DNA from: Bradyrhizobium sp. B097
Lineage (GTDB): Bacteria > Pseudomonadota > Alphaproteobacteria > Rhizobiales > Xanthobacteraceae
Assembly: GCF_038957035.1 (NCBI RefSeq)
Contig: NZ_CP152412.1
Location: 5,018,501-5,082,500, forward strand
DNA length: 64,000 nt
Direction: 5' to 3'
The notes beneath the pieces are model-generated. The model saw only the letters and a list, made by a program, of their open reading frames with translations, had not been told where the DNA came from and made no database searches. The position numbers were made by a program, and so were the translations under genes. Of this stretch, positions 18,316 through 26,925 are shown in pieces. How positions within the stretch are numbered: the stretch's first letter is position 1; each line of letters opens with the position of its first letter.

Positions 18316-18759
18316 ATGCAAGTCTGGTTTCTCTATCTGCTCGCGCTCGGCGCCGGCATCGCCGTGGCTGTTCAACAGGTCCTGAACGGCAACCTCCGGT
18401 CCGCCCTGAACTCGCCGGCCTGGGCCGGGCTCGTCAGCTATCTCGGCGGGTTCGTGACGATGGCTGTCGTGCTGATCGCGACGCGGGAGCCGGTGCCGTC
18501 CTGGAAGCTGGTCTCGGCTGTGCCGTGGTGGGCCTGGAGCGGCGGCATCCTCGGCGGCGTCTTCATCTTGCTGATGATCCTGCTGCTGCCCTCGCTCGGC
18601 GCCGCGACTTTGCTGGCGCTGGTGGTCGCGGGTCAGATGACCGCGGGCATCGCGATGGATCATTTCGGCGTGTTCGGGCTGTCGCAGCATCCGGTATCGA
18701 TTTCACGACTGGCCGGCATCGCGCTGATCATCGGCGGCGTGCTCCTGATCAAGGATTGA
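18316..18759 (+). CDS. DMT-type transporter, DUF606 family
   Basis: A 147-residue, very hydrophobic inner-membrane protein with about five transmembrane helices (for example LYLLALGAGIAVAVQQVL, SYLGGFVTMAVVLIA, ATLLALVVAGQMTAGIAM, RLAGIALIIGGVLLI). Sequence pattern GNLRSALNSPAWAGLVSYLGG and DHFGVFG is typical of the DUF606/YdcZ branch of the drug-metabolite transporter group. Substrate unknown. The ATG follows GGGGCG; a TTG 12 bases upstream is also possible. Divergent from the ABC-F gene. Confidence 0.88.
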   Translation: MQVWFLYLLALGAGIAVAVQQVLNGNLRSALNSPAWAGLVSYLGGFVTMAVVLIATREPVPSWKLVSAVPWWAWSGGILGGVFILLMILLLPSLGAATLLALVVAGQMTAGIAMDHFGVFGLSQHPVSISRLAGIALIIGGVLLIKD

Positions 18760-19039
18760 GGCCATCGACAAGCCGGTCGATGCGATTGATTCCCTGAATG
18801 AGAAAGCTCCACCGAATCCGGCGTCGAATGACGTTATGACGCAAGCACCCGGGTGGTAGTCTGCGGGTGTGGACACCCGCCGATTCGTCGCTTAGCTGTA
18901 AGCACCCGCCCTCGTCGTGTTGCGTCATGCGGGACCGACCCTCCCTGTTCATTTGCGTCAAAAGAATTGCGCATCCCGCCAGCGTCGAGAGGCCGCATCC
19001 CGGGCTTCGGCGTGGGTCGGAGGTTGCGAGGAGCACAAC

Positions 19040-20134
19040 ATGACCCATCGTTTCCGTTTGGTCGTCGCTGCGCTGGCACTGCTGCTCGGCAGCGGCGGCG
19101 CGGCGCTGGCCCAGTCGCTGCCCGACTACATGGCGCCGATCTCGGGCAAGACTACGTCCACGCCAGCCGATGTTGCGACCAAGGACGTGCTTGCGCTCAA
19201 CACCGGCATGTTCGAGCTCTATGGCGATGCGGCGCGGATCTTCCAGAAGAACATCCTCGACAAGCATCCGGTCATCCTCGGCCTGTTCTCCGGCGCCGGC
19301 GGCCGCCTGATCCTGTACCGGCCGGGCAAGCCGCCGACCGAGGCGCCGCAGGTGCCGGTCGTCTATCAGCTGCTCAAGTCGGTCGGCCACAGCACGATGG
19401 CGCTGGCCGAGGTGGTCGGCCCCTATGTCGACAATCCCGACGACAAGGCGTGGCGCGGGTCGATGCAGGCCTATCGCAGCCGGATGCAGTCGGCGCTCGA
19501 CGGGCTCGATGCGACGGCGATGCAGGCGGATTGGCGCGACAACAACCGCGCCATCCTCAAGAACAACATCGCCTTCATGGATGAATGCCTCACCGCCGGC
19601 GCGATCCCCTTCGCGACACTCGAGGCATTCGGCAAGAAGCAGGCGCCGCTGCTCGCCAGGAACGTCGCCTGGGCCGCGCATACCCAGGTCGCGCACTGGA
19701 TGACCGTCATGGCCGACTGGAAGACCGAGCTCGGCGCCGACTGGGACAAGACCTATGGCGCGAGCAACACGATCTACGTCGCGCGGCAGAACAACGTGAT
19801 CTTCAGCGTGCTGGCGCAGTTCTTCGGGCCCGACGCCATCAACAGCCGCCTGATGCTGATCGAGACGATTTCCTTCACCACCACGCCGTCGGACATGCTG
19901 GAGTCGCTGACCCGGATCATCGCCGATCGCTCGGTGGGCGCGCTGTTCTTCGGCAGCTACCATTTGATGGACTACGAACTGATGGGGGGCGATGCGCGCG
20001 AGGCGATCATCGCCGAGACCAAGAAGCGCGGCATGACGACCTTCCTGCCGCCGCTGGTGCCGTTCGGTTCCAAGCAATGGCCGACCCTGATCACCCCGGG
20101 TCCGGGACCGACCACCATCGCCGACCTCAAGTGA
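19040..20134 (+). CDS. Secreted protein of unknown function
   Basis: A 364-residue protein with a signal peptide (MTHRFRLVVAALALLLGSGGAALAQS). The start follows GCGAGGAG. The mature protein is mostly helical in appearance and carries repeated aromatic and Asn-rich motifs (RDNNRAILKNNIAFMDE, AAHTQVAHWMTVMADWK). I recognise no domain. It lies 142 bases upstream of the molybdenum hydroxylase genes on the same strand, so a shared transcript or shared role in the periplasm is possible but not shown. Confidence 0.75.
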   Translation: MTHRFRLVVAALALLLGSGGAALAQSLPDYMAPISGKTTSTPADVATKDVLALNTGMFELYGDAARIFQKNILDKHPVILGLFSGAGGRLILYRPGKPPTEAPQVPVVYQLLKSVGHSTMALAEVVGPYVDNPDDKAWRGSMQAYRSRMQSALDGLDATAMQADWRDNNRAILKNNIAFMDECLTAGAIPFATLEAFGKKQAPLLARNVAWAAHTQVAHWMTVMADWKTELGADWDKTYGASNTIYVARQNNVIFSVLAQFFGPDAINSRLMLIETISFTTTPSDMLESLTRIIADRSVGALFFGSYHLMDYELMGGDAREAIIAETKKRGMTTFLPPLVPFGSKQWPTLITPGPGPTTIADLK

Positions 20135-20276
20135 GGCCAGATCTACAAGTGAGAAGGCTACGACCTATTGCGGCCTTGCGATTGCGCTCGCTTTGCCGCA
20201 ACACTGCAGCGTGTATTTTGTCAATTCATAAACTGCGGCGCGATGCGCCGCCGAAGCGTTGATGAGAGATCAGACC

Positions 20277-23051
20277 ATGCGGCCCTCGCGACGCGACTTC
20301 GTGAAGTGGTTGTCGGCAGGCGGCATCTCGGTCAGCCTGTCGCATCTGGCGCTTGCGAAGGATCCGGCCTTCGCGACCCGCGAGACGCTTCCCGGTCGCG
20401 GCCATTTCAATCCGGCGGCCAAGGGCGCCGGCCGGGTCGACGGGGTGGCCAAGGTTACCGGCGCAAAGCTCTACGCCTCCGACTTTCGCGCCGCCGACAT
20501 GCCGGGCTGGCCTGCGACCACCTCGCACGCCATCCTGGTCCGCGCCAACGACGCCACGCATGTCTATGCCGGCATGGACCTCGCCCGGCTCGATGGTCCG
20601 GCGAAGCCCTCGGTCGTCGTGACGTCGGCCGATCTCGACCGGATCGGCACGCGGGTGCCGGAGTTCTACACCGGCGATCTGTTCTGCCCGGTCGGCACGA
20701 CGCCGCTCTATCTCGGACAGCCGGTCGCACTGCTGATCTTCGAGCAGTTCGACGCCTTCGACCGTGCACGCCTCGCGCTGCGCGAGGTCGGCTTCGTCAA
20801 GTTCGGCGACGAGACCGGCCCGGTGATCCTGCCGAACTACGGCGCCTATCGCTTCACGCGCGTCGCCGGCGCCACGCCAGAGGCGTCCGACGTCTATTCG
20901 CCGATCCAGGCCGGCTGGGTCTCGCCGAGCCGCATCCAGAACGCGGCGCTGCCGGTCTGGCTGCCGCTCGCCAAGGAGACCAAGGCCGACTACGCCAAGG
21001 CCGCGATCCATGGCGAAGCGATCCGCGCCCAGCTCGCCAAGGACGATCCGTCACAGCTCGTGCTCGATCGCGAGTTCGAGACCCAGTCGGTCGATCCGAT
21101 GTTCCTCGAACCCGAGAGCGGGCTCGCCTGGTACAGCGACAACAGCGGCAATCTCGAACTGGTGCTCGGCGTGCAGTCGCCCTATGAGGCGACCGAGTCG
21201 ATCGCGCATCTGCTCGGCAAGGCCCGCCCACCCTTCCGCCCCTCGCACATCAACGCGCAGTTCGCTCATATCGGCGGCGGCTTCGGCGGCCGCGATCACA
21301 CCCCGTTCGTGCTTTACGTGGCGCTGGCGGCGATGTTCTTCCCGGGACAGCCGGTGCGGCTGGCGCACGATCGCTACCAGCAATTCCAGGGCGGCATCAA
21401 ACGCCACCCGATCAAGATGCGCTCGCGGATCGGCATTGATCGTGCCAGCGGCAAGATCACCGCATTCGCAGCCGATCATGTGCTCGACGGCGGCGGGCTC
21501 GCCAACTTCTCCGCCAACGTCGCGACCGTCGCCGCCACCGCGGCGATCGGCATCTACGACGTCCCGAAGGTCGACGTCACCACCGTGGCGCTGCATTCGC
21601 GCGGCGTCACCGCAGGCTCAATGCGCGGCTACGGCACGCTGCAGACCATGACCGCGCTGGAAGTGCTGATCGACGAGGCGGCGAGCGAGCTCAAGGCCGA
21701 CCCGATCGCGTTCCGCCGCAACAATGCGCTGAAGCAGAACGGCCGGACCATGACCGGCAATCCCTACATCGTGTCGGTGCGCACGCCCGAAATCCTCGAC
21801 AAGCTCGAGACGCATCCGATCTGGCGGCAGCGCGCCGACTTCAAGCAGAAAGCACCGGAAGGACGGTTGGTCGGCACCGGCGTCGCCTGCGTCACCAAGG
21901 ATTACGGCGCAGGCGCGGATTGCTCGCTCGGCCGGGTCGAGATCGATCCTGAGGGGCGGATCGCGATCTTCTGCGATCACGTCGAGATGGGCAACGGCAT
22001 CGGCACGGCGCTTGCCAACCGCGTTGCCGGCCATCTCGGCGCCATCGCCGACGAGGTCGCCGTCTCTCGGGTCGACAGCTACGACGCGCTCGGGCTCGTC
22101 ACCTCGGGCGATCCCTACACGATGGATCAGAAGACCCAGGATCTCGCCGAGAAGAAGCCGCGCTGGGTGCCCGCGATCAGCTCGGCCACCAGCGCCTCGA
22201 TCGGCGCGCATGTCGGCACGCATTCCTCGGCCGAGGCCGCCCGCGTCATCTTCCGCTACGGTCTGTGGCCGGCCGCGCTGGAGCTCTGGCAGATCGGCAA
22301 GGCCGATCCGCGCGCCCGGCAATGGGACAGTGCGCGTTGGAACGATGGCCAGCTCGTGCTCGATGATCTCGCGCCGCTGCCGCTGCCGAAGCTTGCCGCG
22401 ACCGCGCATGCGCGCGGCTTCGTCACCGGCGCGGTGGCGCACAGCTTCTCGCGCTGGGCCTGGTCGCGCGCGCGCTTCCCGCTGTTCGGCGAGCAGTACC
22501 GCGCCGAGATCGATGCGCTGGCGATCCGCCGCGGCCGCGGCAGGTTCGAGCGGATCGATCGCGTCAGCGTCAAGTTTCCGCCGACCGACAACAACCGGAT
22601 CGGCACTGCCTATACCTCGATGTGCGGCACGCTGGTCCGCGTCGAGATCGAGCGCGCGACCGGCATCCTGCGCATCGCCAAGGCCTACAGCGTGCTCGAA
22701 TGCGGACAGGCGCTGGTGCCCGAAGTGGTGCTCGGCCAGTCGCATGGCGGTTTTGCCATGGGGATCAGCTACGCGCTGCTCGAAACCCTGCCGCCGTTCG
22801 AAGGCGGGCCCGGCAACGGGCAGTGGAATCTCGGCCAATACCTGATCGCGCGCGGCTCCGATCTGCCACTGCACGATCTCGAAATCGAGATGCTGCCGCC
22901 GCTGACGCCGGACGAACCGCCCAAGGGCATGGCCGAGGTGGTGATGATCCCGATCGTGCCGGCGCTGCTCAACGCCATCAACGATGCCACCGGCCATCGC
23001 TTCCGCTCATTGCCGGTGACAACGAGCCTGCTCAAGGGAGCGCTTGCGTGA
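20277..23051 (+). CDS. Molybdopterin-binding subunit of xanthine dehydrogenase family hydroxylase
   Basis: Large subunit of a molybdenum hydroxylase, 924 residues, close to isoquinoline 1-oxidoreductase and aldehyde dehydrogenase beta subunits. The N terminus has a twin-arginine signal (SRRDFVKWLSAGG), so the folded enzyme is exported to the periplasm. The aldehyde-oxidase type domain starts with GAGRVDGVAKVTGAKLYA; HIGGGFGGRDH lies in the cofactor-binding part and GMAEVVMIPIVPALLNAI near the C terminus carries the predicted catalytic Glu. The ATG at 20277 has GAGAGA upstream; an ATG at 20262 is also possible. Its stop overlaps the start of the [2Fe-2S] subunit. Confidence 0.92.
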   Translation: MRPSRRDFVKWLSAGGISVSLSHLALAKDPAFATRETLPGRGHFNPAAKGAGRVDGVAKVTGAKLYASDFRAADMPGWPATTSHAILVRANDATHVYAGMDLARLDGPAKPSVVVTSADLDRIGTRVPEFYTGDLFCPVGTTPLYLGQPVALLIFEQFDAFDRARLALREVGFVKFGDETGPVILPNYGAYRFTRVAGATPEASDVYSPIQAGWVSPSRIQNAALPVWLPLAKETKADYAKAAIHGEAIRAQLAKDDPSQLVLDREFETQSVDPMFLEPESGLAWYSDNSGNLELVLGVQSPYEATESIAHLLGKARPPFRPSHINAQFAHIGGGFGGRDHTPFVLYVALAAMFFPGQPVRLAHDRYQQFQGGIKRHPIKMRSRIGIDRASGKITAFAADHVLDGGGLANFSANVATVAATAAIGIYDVPKVDVTTVALHSRGVTAGSMRGYGTLQTMTALEVLIDEAASELKADPIAFRRNNALKQNGRTMTGNPYIVSVRTPEILDKLETHPIWRQRADFKQKAPEGRLVGTGVACVTKDYGAGADCSLGRVEIDPEGRIAIFCDHVEMGNGIGTALANRVAGHLGAIADEVAVSRVDSYDALGLVTSGDPYTMDQKTQDLAEKKPRWVPAISSATSASIGAHVGTHSSAEAARVIFRYGLWPAALELWQIGKADPRARQWDSARWNDGQLVLDDLAPLPLPKLAATAHARGFVTGAVAHSFSRWAWSRARFPLFGEQYRAEIDALAIRRGRGRFERIDRVSVKFPPTDNNRIGTAYTSMCGTLVRVEIERATGILRIAKAYSVLECGQALVPEVVLGQSHGGFAMGISYALLETLPPFEGGPGNGQWNLGQYLIARGSDLPLHDLEIEMLPPLTPDEPPKGMAEVVMIPIVPALLNAINDATGHRFRSLPVTTSLLKGALA

Positions 23052-23572
23052 CGACGCTCAACCTCACCATCAACGGCCGGAAGCACGGCCCGATCGAGGT
23101 CCGCGACGACCTCTCGATGAACGATTTCCTGCGGGAAATGCTCGGCATGACCGGAACCAAATTCGGCTGCGGCGCCGCGCAATGCCTGAGCTGCGCCGTC
23201 ATCATCGATAACCCCGACGGCACGAGCTACACCACCCCGACCTGCGTGGTGCCGGCGGCGAATTTCGACGGCAAGGCGATCCGCACCGTCGAGGGCCACG
23301 CCAAGGACGGCGAGCTCTCCGCGTTGCAGCGCGCCTTCATCGACCATTTCGCGTTCCAGTGCGGCTACTGCACGGCCGGCTTCCTCAACGAGGGTCAGGT
23401 GCTGCTCGAACTGCTGGCAAGAGAGCCAGTGGCGCGGGATCAACTCGAAACCGTCATTGCCGACGCGCTCGATGGCCATCTGTGCCGCTGCACCGGCTAC
23501 ATCAAATATCATCAGGCGGTACGCGACGTGATCCTCGCCGATGCCAAACGCTATCTGACCGCCAACAAGTGA
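23048..23572 (+). CDS. [2Fe-2S] subunit of molybdenum hydroxylase
   Basis: Electron-transfer subunit of 174 residues, starting with GTG in a GTGA overlap with the large-subunit stop. The plant-type ferredoxin cluster is bound by Cys41, Cys46, Cys49 (CGAAQCLSC) and Cys66. The second cluster uses Cys105 and Cys108 (CGYC) and Cys146 and Cys148 (CRC). It has no export signal and should be carried out with the Tat-exported large subunit. No FAD-binding medium subunit is encoded nearby, so electrons probably pass to the cytochrome encoded next. Confidence 0.94.
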   Translation: MTTLNLTINGRKHGPIEVRDDLSMNDFLREMLGMTGTKFGCGAAQCLSCAVIIDNPDGTSYTTPTCVVPAANFDGKAIRTVEGHAKDGELSALQRAFIDHFAFQCGYCTAGFLNEGQVLLELLAREPVARDQLETVIADALDGHLCRCTGYIKYHQAVRDVILADAKRYLTANK

Positions 23573-23583
23573 GCCCGCGCGCG

Positions 23584-24201
23584 ATGACGTCGGAAACGCG
23601 GTTTCGGATCATTGCAGTGCTGACGGCACTCGCGACCAGCCTGTGTGCCGGCTATGCGGCGTCGGAGAGCGCCAGCCACGCCCTCGCCTCGCCGGAAAGC
23701 TTTGCCGGTATAGAGAATGTCGAACAGCGCTCGGCGGCGATCTTCACCGAGCTCGGCAAGGTCTTGACGCATCCGCGCTGCACCAATTGCCACCCCGCCG
23801 GCGACAGCCCGCGGCAGGGCGACATCAGCCGCATGCACCAGCCACCGGTCACGCGCGGCGCCGATGGCCATGGCACCAACGCGATGCGCTGTTCGATCTG
23901 TCACCAGCACGCCAATTTCGATCCCGGTCGCGTGCCGGGTCACCCGGAATGGCACCTCGCGCCGCGCGAGATGGCGTGGGCCGGCAAGACCGTCGGCGAG
24001 ATCTGCGAGCAAATTCGCGACCCCGCGCGCAATGGCGGCCGCAAGGTCGAGGATCTGATCGAGCACATCGGCAAGGACACGCTGGTCGGCTGGGCCTGGC
24101 ATCCCGGCTTCGGCCGCTCGCCGGCGCCCGGCACGCAGGCAGAGGCCGGCGCGCTGGTCGAGGCATGGGTCAAGACCGGCGCAGCCTGCCCTGCGCCCTA
24201 G
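23584..24201 (+). CDS. Diheme c-type cytochrome, isoquinoline 1-oxidoreductase subunit type
   Basis: A 205-residue protein with a signal peptide ending about residue 26 and two heme c sites: CTNCH at 66-70 and CSICH at 103-107. The rest lacks other known domains. It starts 11 bases after the [2Fe-2S] subunit gene and is the likely periplasmic electron acceptor of the hydroxylase, feeding the respiratory chain. Comparable genes are annotated as isoquinoline 1-oxidoreductase subunits in related bacteria. No strong ribosome binding site is seen, consistent with translational coupling. Confidence 0.88.
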   Translation: MTSETRFRIIAVLTALATSLCAGYAASESASHALASPESFAGIENVEQRSAAIFTELGKVLTHPRCTNCHPAGDSPRQGDISRMHQPPVTRGADGHGTNAMRCSICHQHANFDPGRVPGHPEWHLAPREMAWAGKTVGEICEQIRDPARNGGRKVEDLIEHIGKDTLVGWAWHPGFGRSPAPGTQAEAGALVEAWVKTGAACPAP

Positions 24202-24210
24202 CACACACGC

Positions 24211-24360
24211 TTAGTGGCGCTTGAAGTACTGCACGTCGCGCTCGTGCTTCTCTGCCGCCGCGCGTGACTTGAAGGTGCCGAGATTGCGGCGCTTGCCGGT
24301 CTTCGGATTGACCTTGCGGGAATACAGCCGGTACTCGCCGGAACGCAGCTTGCGGATCAT
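24211..24360 (-). CDS. Small basic conserved protein
   Basis: A 49-residue, strongly basic protein (MIRKLRSGEYRLYSRKVNPK start, AAAEKHERDVQYFKRH end). The pattern is coherent and unlike a chance frame: alternating basic and hydrophobic residues with a helix at the end. Similar proteins occur widely in rhizobia as hypothetical genes. A role in nucleic acid binding is possible. The start is the only ATG that excludes a non-homologous extension. Confidence 0.72.
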   Translation of the reverse strand: MIRKLRSGEYRLYSRKVNPKTGKRRNLGTFKSRAAAEKHERDVQYFKRH

Positions 24361-24435
24361 GACATCGCCTCGCCAATGCCTTTCGCACGTCAACGACATG
24401 CGAGCGCGAGCGTTCCTGCCTAAAGCGCGATGAGA

Positions 24436-25254
24436 CTAGAAGCAGAGGTTGGTCACGGCATTGCCGCGCTTGTCCTTGATCACGTACGGACAGCGGGCGC
24501 GCTCCAGCGCCTTCTTGGCATCCTCGTCGCCGAGCGCTGCCGCCCGTTCGTAATAGGCTTTTGCCGCATCGCTATCCTTCGGACCGCCGCGGCCGGCCTG
24601 CGCGAAGGCGCCCATCCGCTCCAGCGCGCCCGGATGGTTCTGCGCGGCAGCCTTCTCGAACAGCGCCCGCGCGCCGGCATCGTCCTGCGCACCGCCCTTG
24701 CCTTCGGCCAGCATCATGCCGAGCTGGTACTGCGCCTCCGCATTGGTCTCGGAAGATTTGGCGAGCAATTCGCGCGCACGTGCCGGGTCGGACGCTACGC
24801 TGCCGCCGAGGGCGGCGAGATTGCTGACGCCGCGCGCGTTGCCGGCCTGCGCCGCGCGCTCGAACAATTTGCGCGCCTGCGCCTCGTCTTTGGCGACGCC
24901 GGTGCCATTGCCGTAGAGCACGCCGAGTTCGACCATCGCCGACGTCGAGCCCTTGTCGGCCGCCTTGCGCCAGGCCGACATTGCTTCCGCCGTCTGCCGG
25001 TTGGCGGCATAGGCACGGCCAAGCTCGTACATCGCGCGGCGCGACGATTTTGCCGCCACTGCGCAATACTTGATCGCGGTCGCGATATCGGCCGACGCAA
25101 TTTCGGGCACGCCCTTCACGTCAGCCGGCTTGTCGGGATCGGTGGGATCGGCGGCAAGCCGGTCGCACAGCACGAGGTCGGCCGATTGTGCGTGGGCCAG
25201 CACAGGCGCGGCCAGCGCTACGGCAAGGACAATTGCATGGAGTGTTCTGAACAT
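24436..25254 (-). CDS. Secreted Sel1-repeat (TPR-like) protein
   Basis: A 272-residue protein with a signal peptide (MFRTLHAIVLAVALAAPVLAHAQ) followed by about five Sel1-like repeats of roughly 36 residues, for example AMVELGVLYGNGTGVAKDEAQARKLFERAAQAG in pieces. Such repeats form helical superhelices that mediate protein interactions. It ends with a Cys-containing tail (RARCPYVI ... NLCF), which could pair with the early Cys. Periplasmic scaffold or stress-related role is likely. It starts 33 bases after the end of the ModA-like gene on the same strand. Confidence 0.88.
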   Translation of the reverse strand: MFRTLHAIVLAVALAAPVLAHAQSADLVLCDRLAADPTDPDKPADVKGVPEIASADIATAIKYCAVAAKSSRRAMYELGRAYAANRQTAEAMSAWRKAADKGSTSAMVELGVLYGNGTGVAKDEAQARKLFERAAQAGNARGVSNLAALGGSVASDPARARELLAKSSETNAEAQYQLGMMLAEGKGGAQDDAGARALFEKAAAQNHPGALERMGAFAQAGRGGPKDSDAAKAYYERAAALGDEDAKKALERARCPYVIKDKRGNAVTNLCF

Positions 25255-25286
25255 GACTGGCAGGTTGCGTCTCGGTGTGGACAAAT

Positions 25287-25973
25287 TCAAGGCTCGAGCC
25301 CGGTCTCGCGCAGCACCGGCGCGACATCGGCGGACGCGAGGTACCGCAGCAGATGATCGGCGGCCGCTGCGCGTCGTGAGTCGACCATGCGGCCCGCGGA
25401 AAACACCGCCGGCGTCTGCAAACCTAAGGGAATTGGCCCGACGATTTCGATGCCATCGATCTGCTTCAACTCGCTGATCTGCTGGATCGCAAGGTCGGCT
25501 TCGCCGGTGACGAGCCTTTCCGCGGTGAAGCCCGCCGGAATGATCACCGCACGGGCGTTGATCGCATCCGCAATGCCGAGACGCACGATCAGCTGCGCAA
25601 ACAGGATGCCGCTGGCGCCGAGCCGCGAATAGGCCACCGCCCGTGCGCCGAGCAGCGCCGCACGCAATGCGGCTTCGCTGGCGATGTCGGGATGCGCAGC
25701 GCCCGCCTTCACCGCGACACCGACATAGGAGCGCGCGAGATCGACAACACTTTCCCGCGCAACGCGGCCCTCGCCGATCATCTCGTCGAGGCCCTCGCGG
25801 GTCAGGATCACGAGGTCGGCGGCCTCACCGCCGCGCAGGCGTTCGAGCAGCGCCAGCGTCGGCGCGAAATCGGCATCGATCCGCACGCCGCTCGCCGCAT
25901 GGTAAGCCGCGGCAAGGCGCGCGACCGCGCCCTTCAGCGCCAGCGTCGAGAGCACGCGAACCCAATTGTCCAT
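25287..25973 (-). CDS. ModA-like substrate-binding protein without signal peptide
   Basis: A 228-residue class II periplasmic-binding-fold protein resembling molybdate-binding ModA (RVLSTLALKGAVARLAAAYHAASGVRIDADFAPT at the start, ADLVILTREGLDEMIGEG later, GEADLAIQQISEL near the end). Unlike transported relatives it begins directly with the domain (MDNWVRVLS) and has no signal peptide, and no permease or ATPase gene is nearby. It may therefore be a cytoplasmic ligand-sensing or buffer protein. It follows the GrlR-domain gene by five bases, so the two are co-transcribed. Confidence 0.82.
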   Translation of the reverse strand: MDNWVRVLSTLALKGAVARLAAAYHAASGVRIDADFAPTLALLERLRGGEAADLVILTREGLDEMIGEGRVARESVVDLARSYVGVAVKAGAAHPDIASEAALRAALLGARAVAYSRLGASGILFAQLIVRLGIADAINARAVIIPAGFTAERLVTGEADLAIQQISELKQIDGIEIVGPIPLGLQTPAVFSAGRMVDSRRAAAADHLLRYLASADVAPVLRETGLEP

Positions 25974-25978
25974 CCCGC

Positions 25979-26710
25979 TTACGCCCGCCGCATCAGCTTG
26001 AGCGCGGCCCTGAGGCGGAGGCTGCGCTTGCCGGCAAGCGCCGTCGCTTCGAGCACGGCGCCTTCCGCGTCGCAGCTGCCGGCAAAGCCGATGCCGACCT
26101 CATGGCCGCCGAAGACCGGGTTCTCGCCCATCGCCGAGGTGTGCTCCTGATTGAGGATCTGCCCCTTCCAGCGGCCCTTCTCGGAGATGTAGGTGCCCAG
26201 ATAGTAGAAGAACGCATCGCCGCCAAGGATGCGGCCGTTGTTCAGCAGCATCACGCCGGTGAGGCTGCCGTCGACACCGTCAAGCAGCTGGATGTGGATC
26301 GAATAGAGCCCGTTGATGATACCGCCCTCGCCGACCCCGCCTGCGATCGGGACTTCGTCCTCGGTGATCGGCGTCATCACCGACTGGAACGGTACGCCGG
26401 GCAATTCCTTCAGCTCGCCCTTGAAGCGGTAGAGCTCGCCGTCCGGCCTACCCTTGGCGAGCAGCGTCGCGTCATCGGTGCCGGCCATCGCGCGGTAATT
26501 CGGATCGGGGTTGTGGCGGACGGTCTGGATCTCGACCGCGACCTCGTCGCCGGCTTTCTGATAGGTGCCGATATGGGCGAACGCCGAGTTGCCGCCGAGC
26601 ATCTTGCCGTCGCCGACATACATCACGCTGCGGCCGACGGCGCCCCCCAGCTCGAACCGGACCTTGTAAAACCCTTCAAACAAGCGCCGTGTCCCCGGCA
26701 GCCAAGACAT
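25979..26710 (-). CDS. Tandem GrlR-domain protein
   Basis: A 243-residue protein made of two GrlR-like domains, the family of a type III secretion negative regulator of enteropathogens. Domain 1 covers about 12-115 (GFYKVRFELGG, then GDGKMLGGNSAFAHIGTYQ); domain 2 covers about 133-243 (GLYSIHIQLLDG, then NNGRILGGDAFFYYLGTY). The shared pattern G-LY-V-F ... DGK-LGGDS-F-Y-GTY identifies both. No type III secretion genes or GrlA partner lie nearby. In rhizobia such proteins are of unknown role. A TTG at 26683 with GGGGACACGG upstream is an alternative start. First gene of an operon with the ModA-like protein. Confidence 0.82.
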   Translation of the reverse strand: MSWLPGTRRLFEGFYKVRFELGGAVGRSVMYVGDGKMLGGNSAFAHIGTYQKAGDEVAVEIQTVRHNPDPNYRAMAGTDDATLLAKGRPDGELYRFKGELKELPGVPFQSVMTPITEDEVPIAGGVGEGGIINGLYSIHIQLLDGVDGSLTGVMLLNNGRILGGDAFFYYLGTYISEKGRWKGQILNQEHTSAMGENPVFGGHEVGIGFAGSCDAEGAVLEATALAGKRSLRLRAALKLMRRA

Positions 26711-26783
26711 AACCGTTGTCTAGCGCGGTTCATAACGCAGCGAAACCGCTTTCGGCGGCAAGCCTGCCGCAAAGACTGTCGTT

Positions 26784-26823
26784 AAAAAGCAAAGGTCCGC
26801 CAAGACAGTCGCCCTGGCGGACC
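26784..26823 (-). terminator. Rho-independent terminator of glnII
   Basis: Read on the minus strand, TGGCGGACC pairs with GGTCCGCCA (9 bp) and is followed by TTTGCTTTTT. It lies 88 bases past the glnII stop codon. Confidence 0.85.
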
Positions 26824-26880
26824 CGATTGCGGTACCGGATGGCTCCATCCGGGTCCGATAGCTGCTTAGTCCGCGGCCGT

Positions 26881-26925
26881 TTAAGCTGCAGCCACTTAAG
26901 CCGCAGCCATTTAGGCTGCAGCCTT
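26881..26925 (-). repeat. 15-bp in-frame triplication of the glnII stop region
   Basis: Three consecutive 15-bp units (TTAAGCTGCAGCCAC, TTAAGCCGCAGCCAT, TTAGGCTGCAGCCTT on the plus strand). On the coding strand each unit encodes Ala-Ala-Ala-stop, so the C-terminal tail of GlnII and its stop codon are repeated twice more downstream in frame. Confidence 0.9.
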
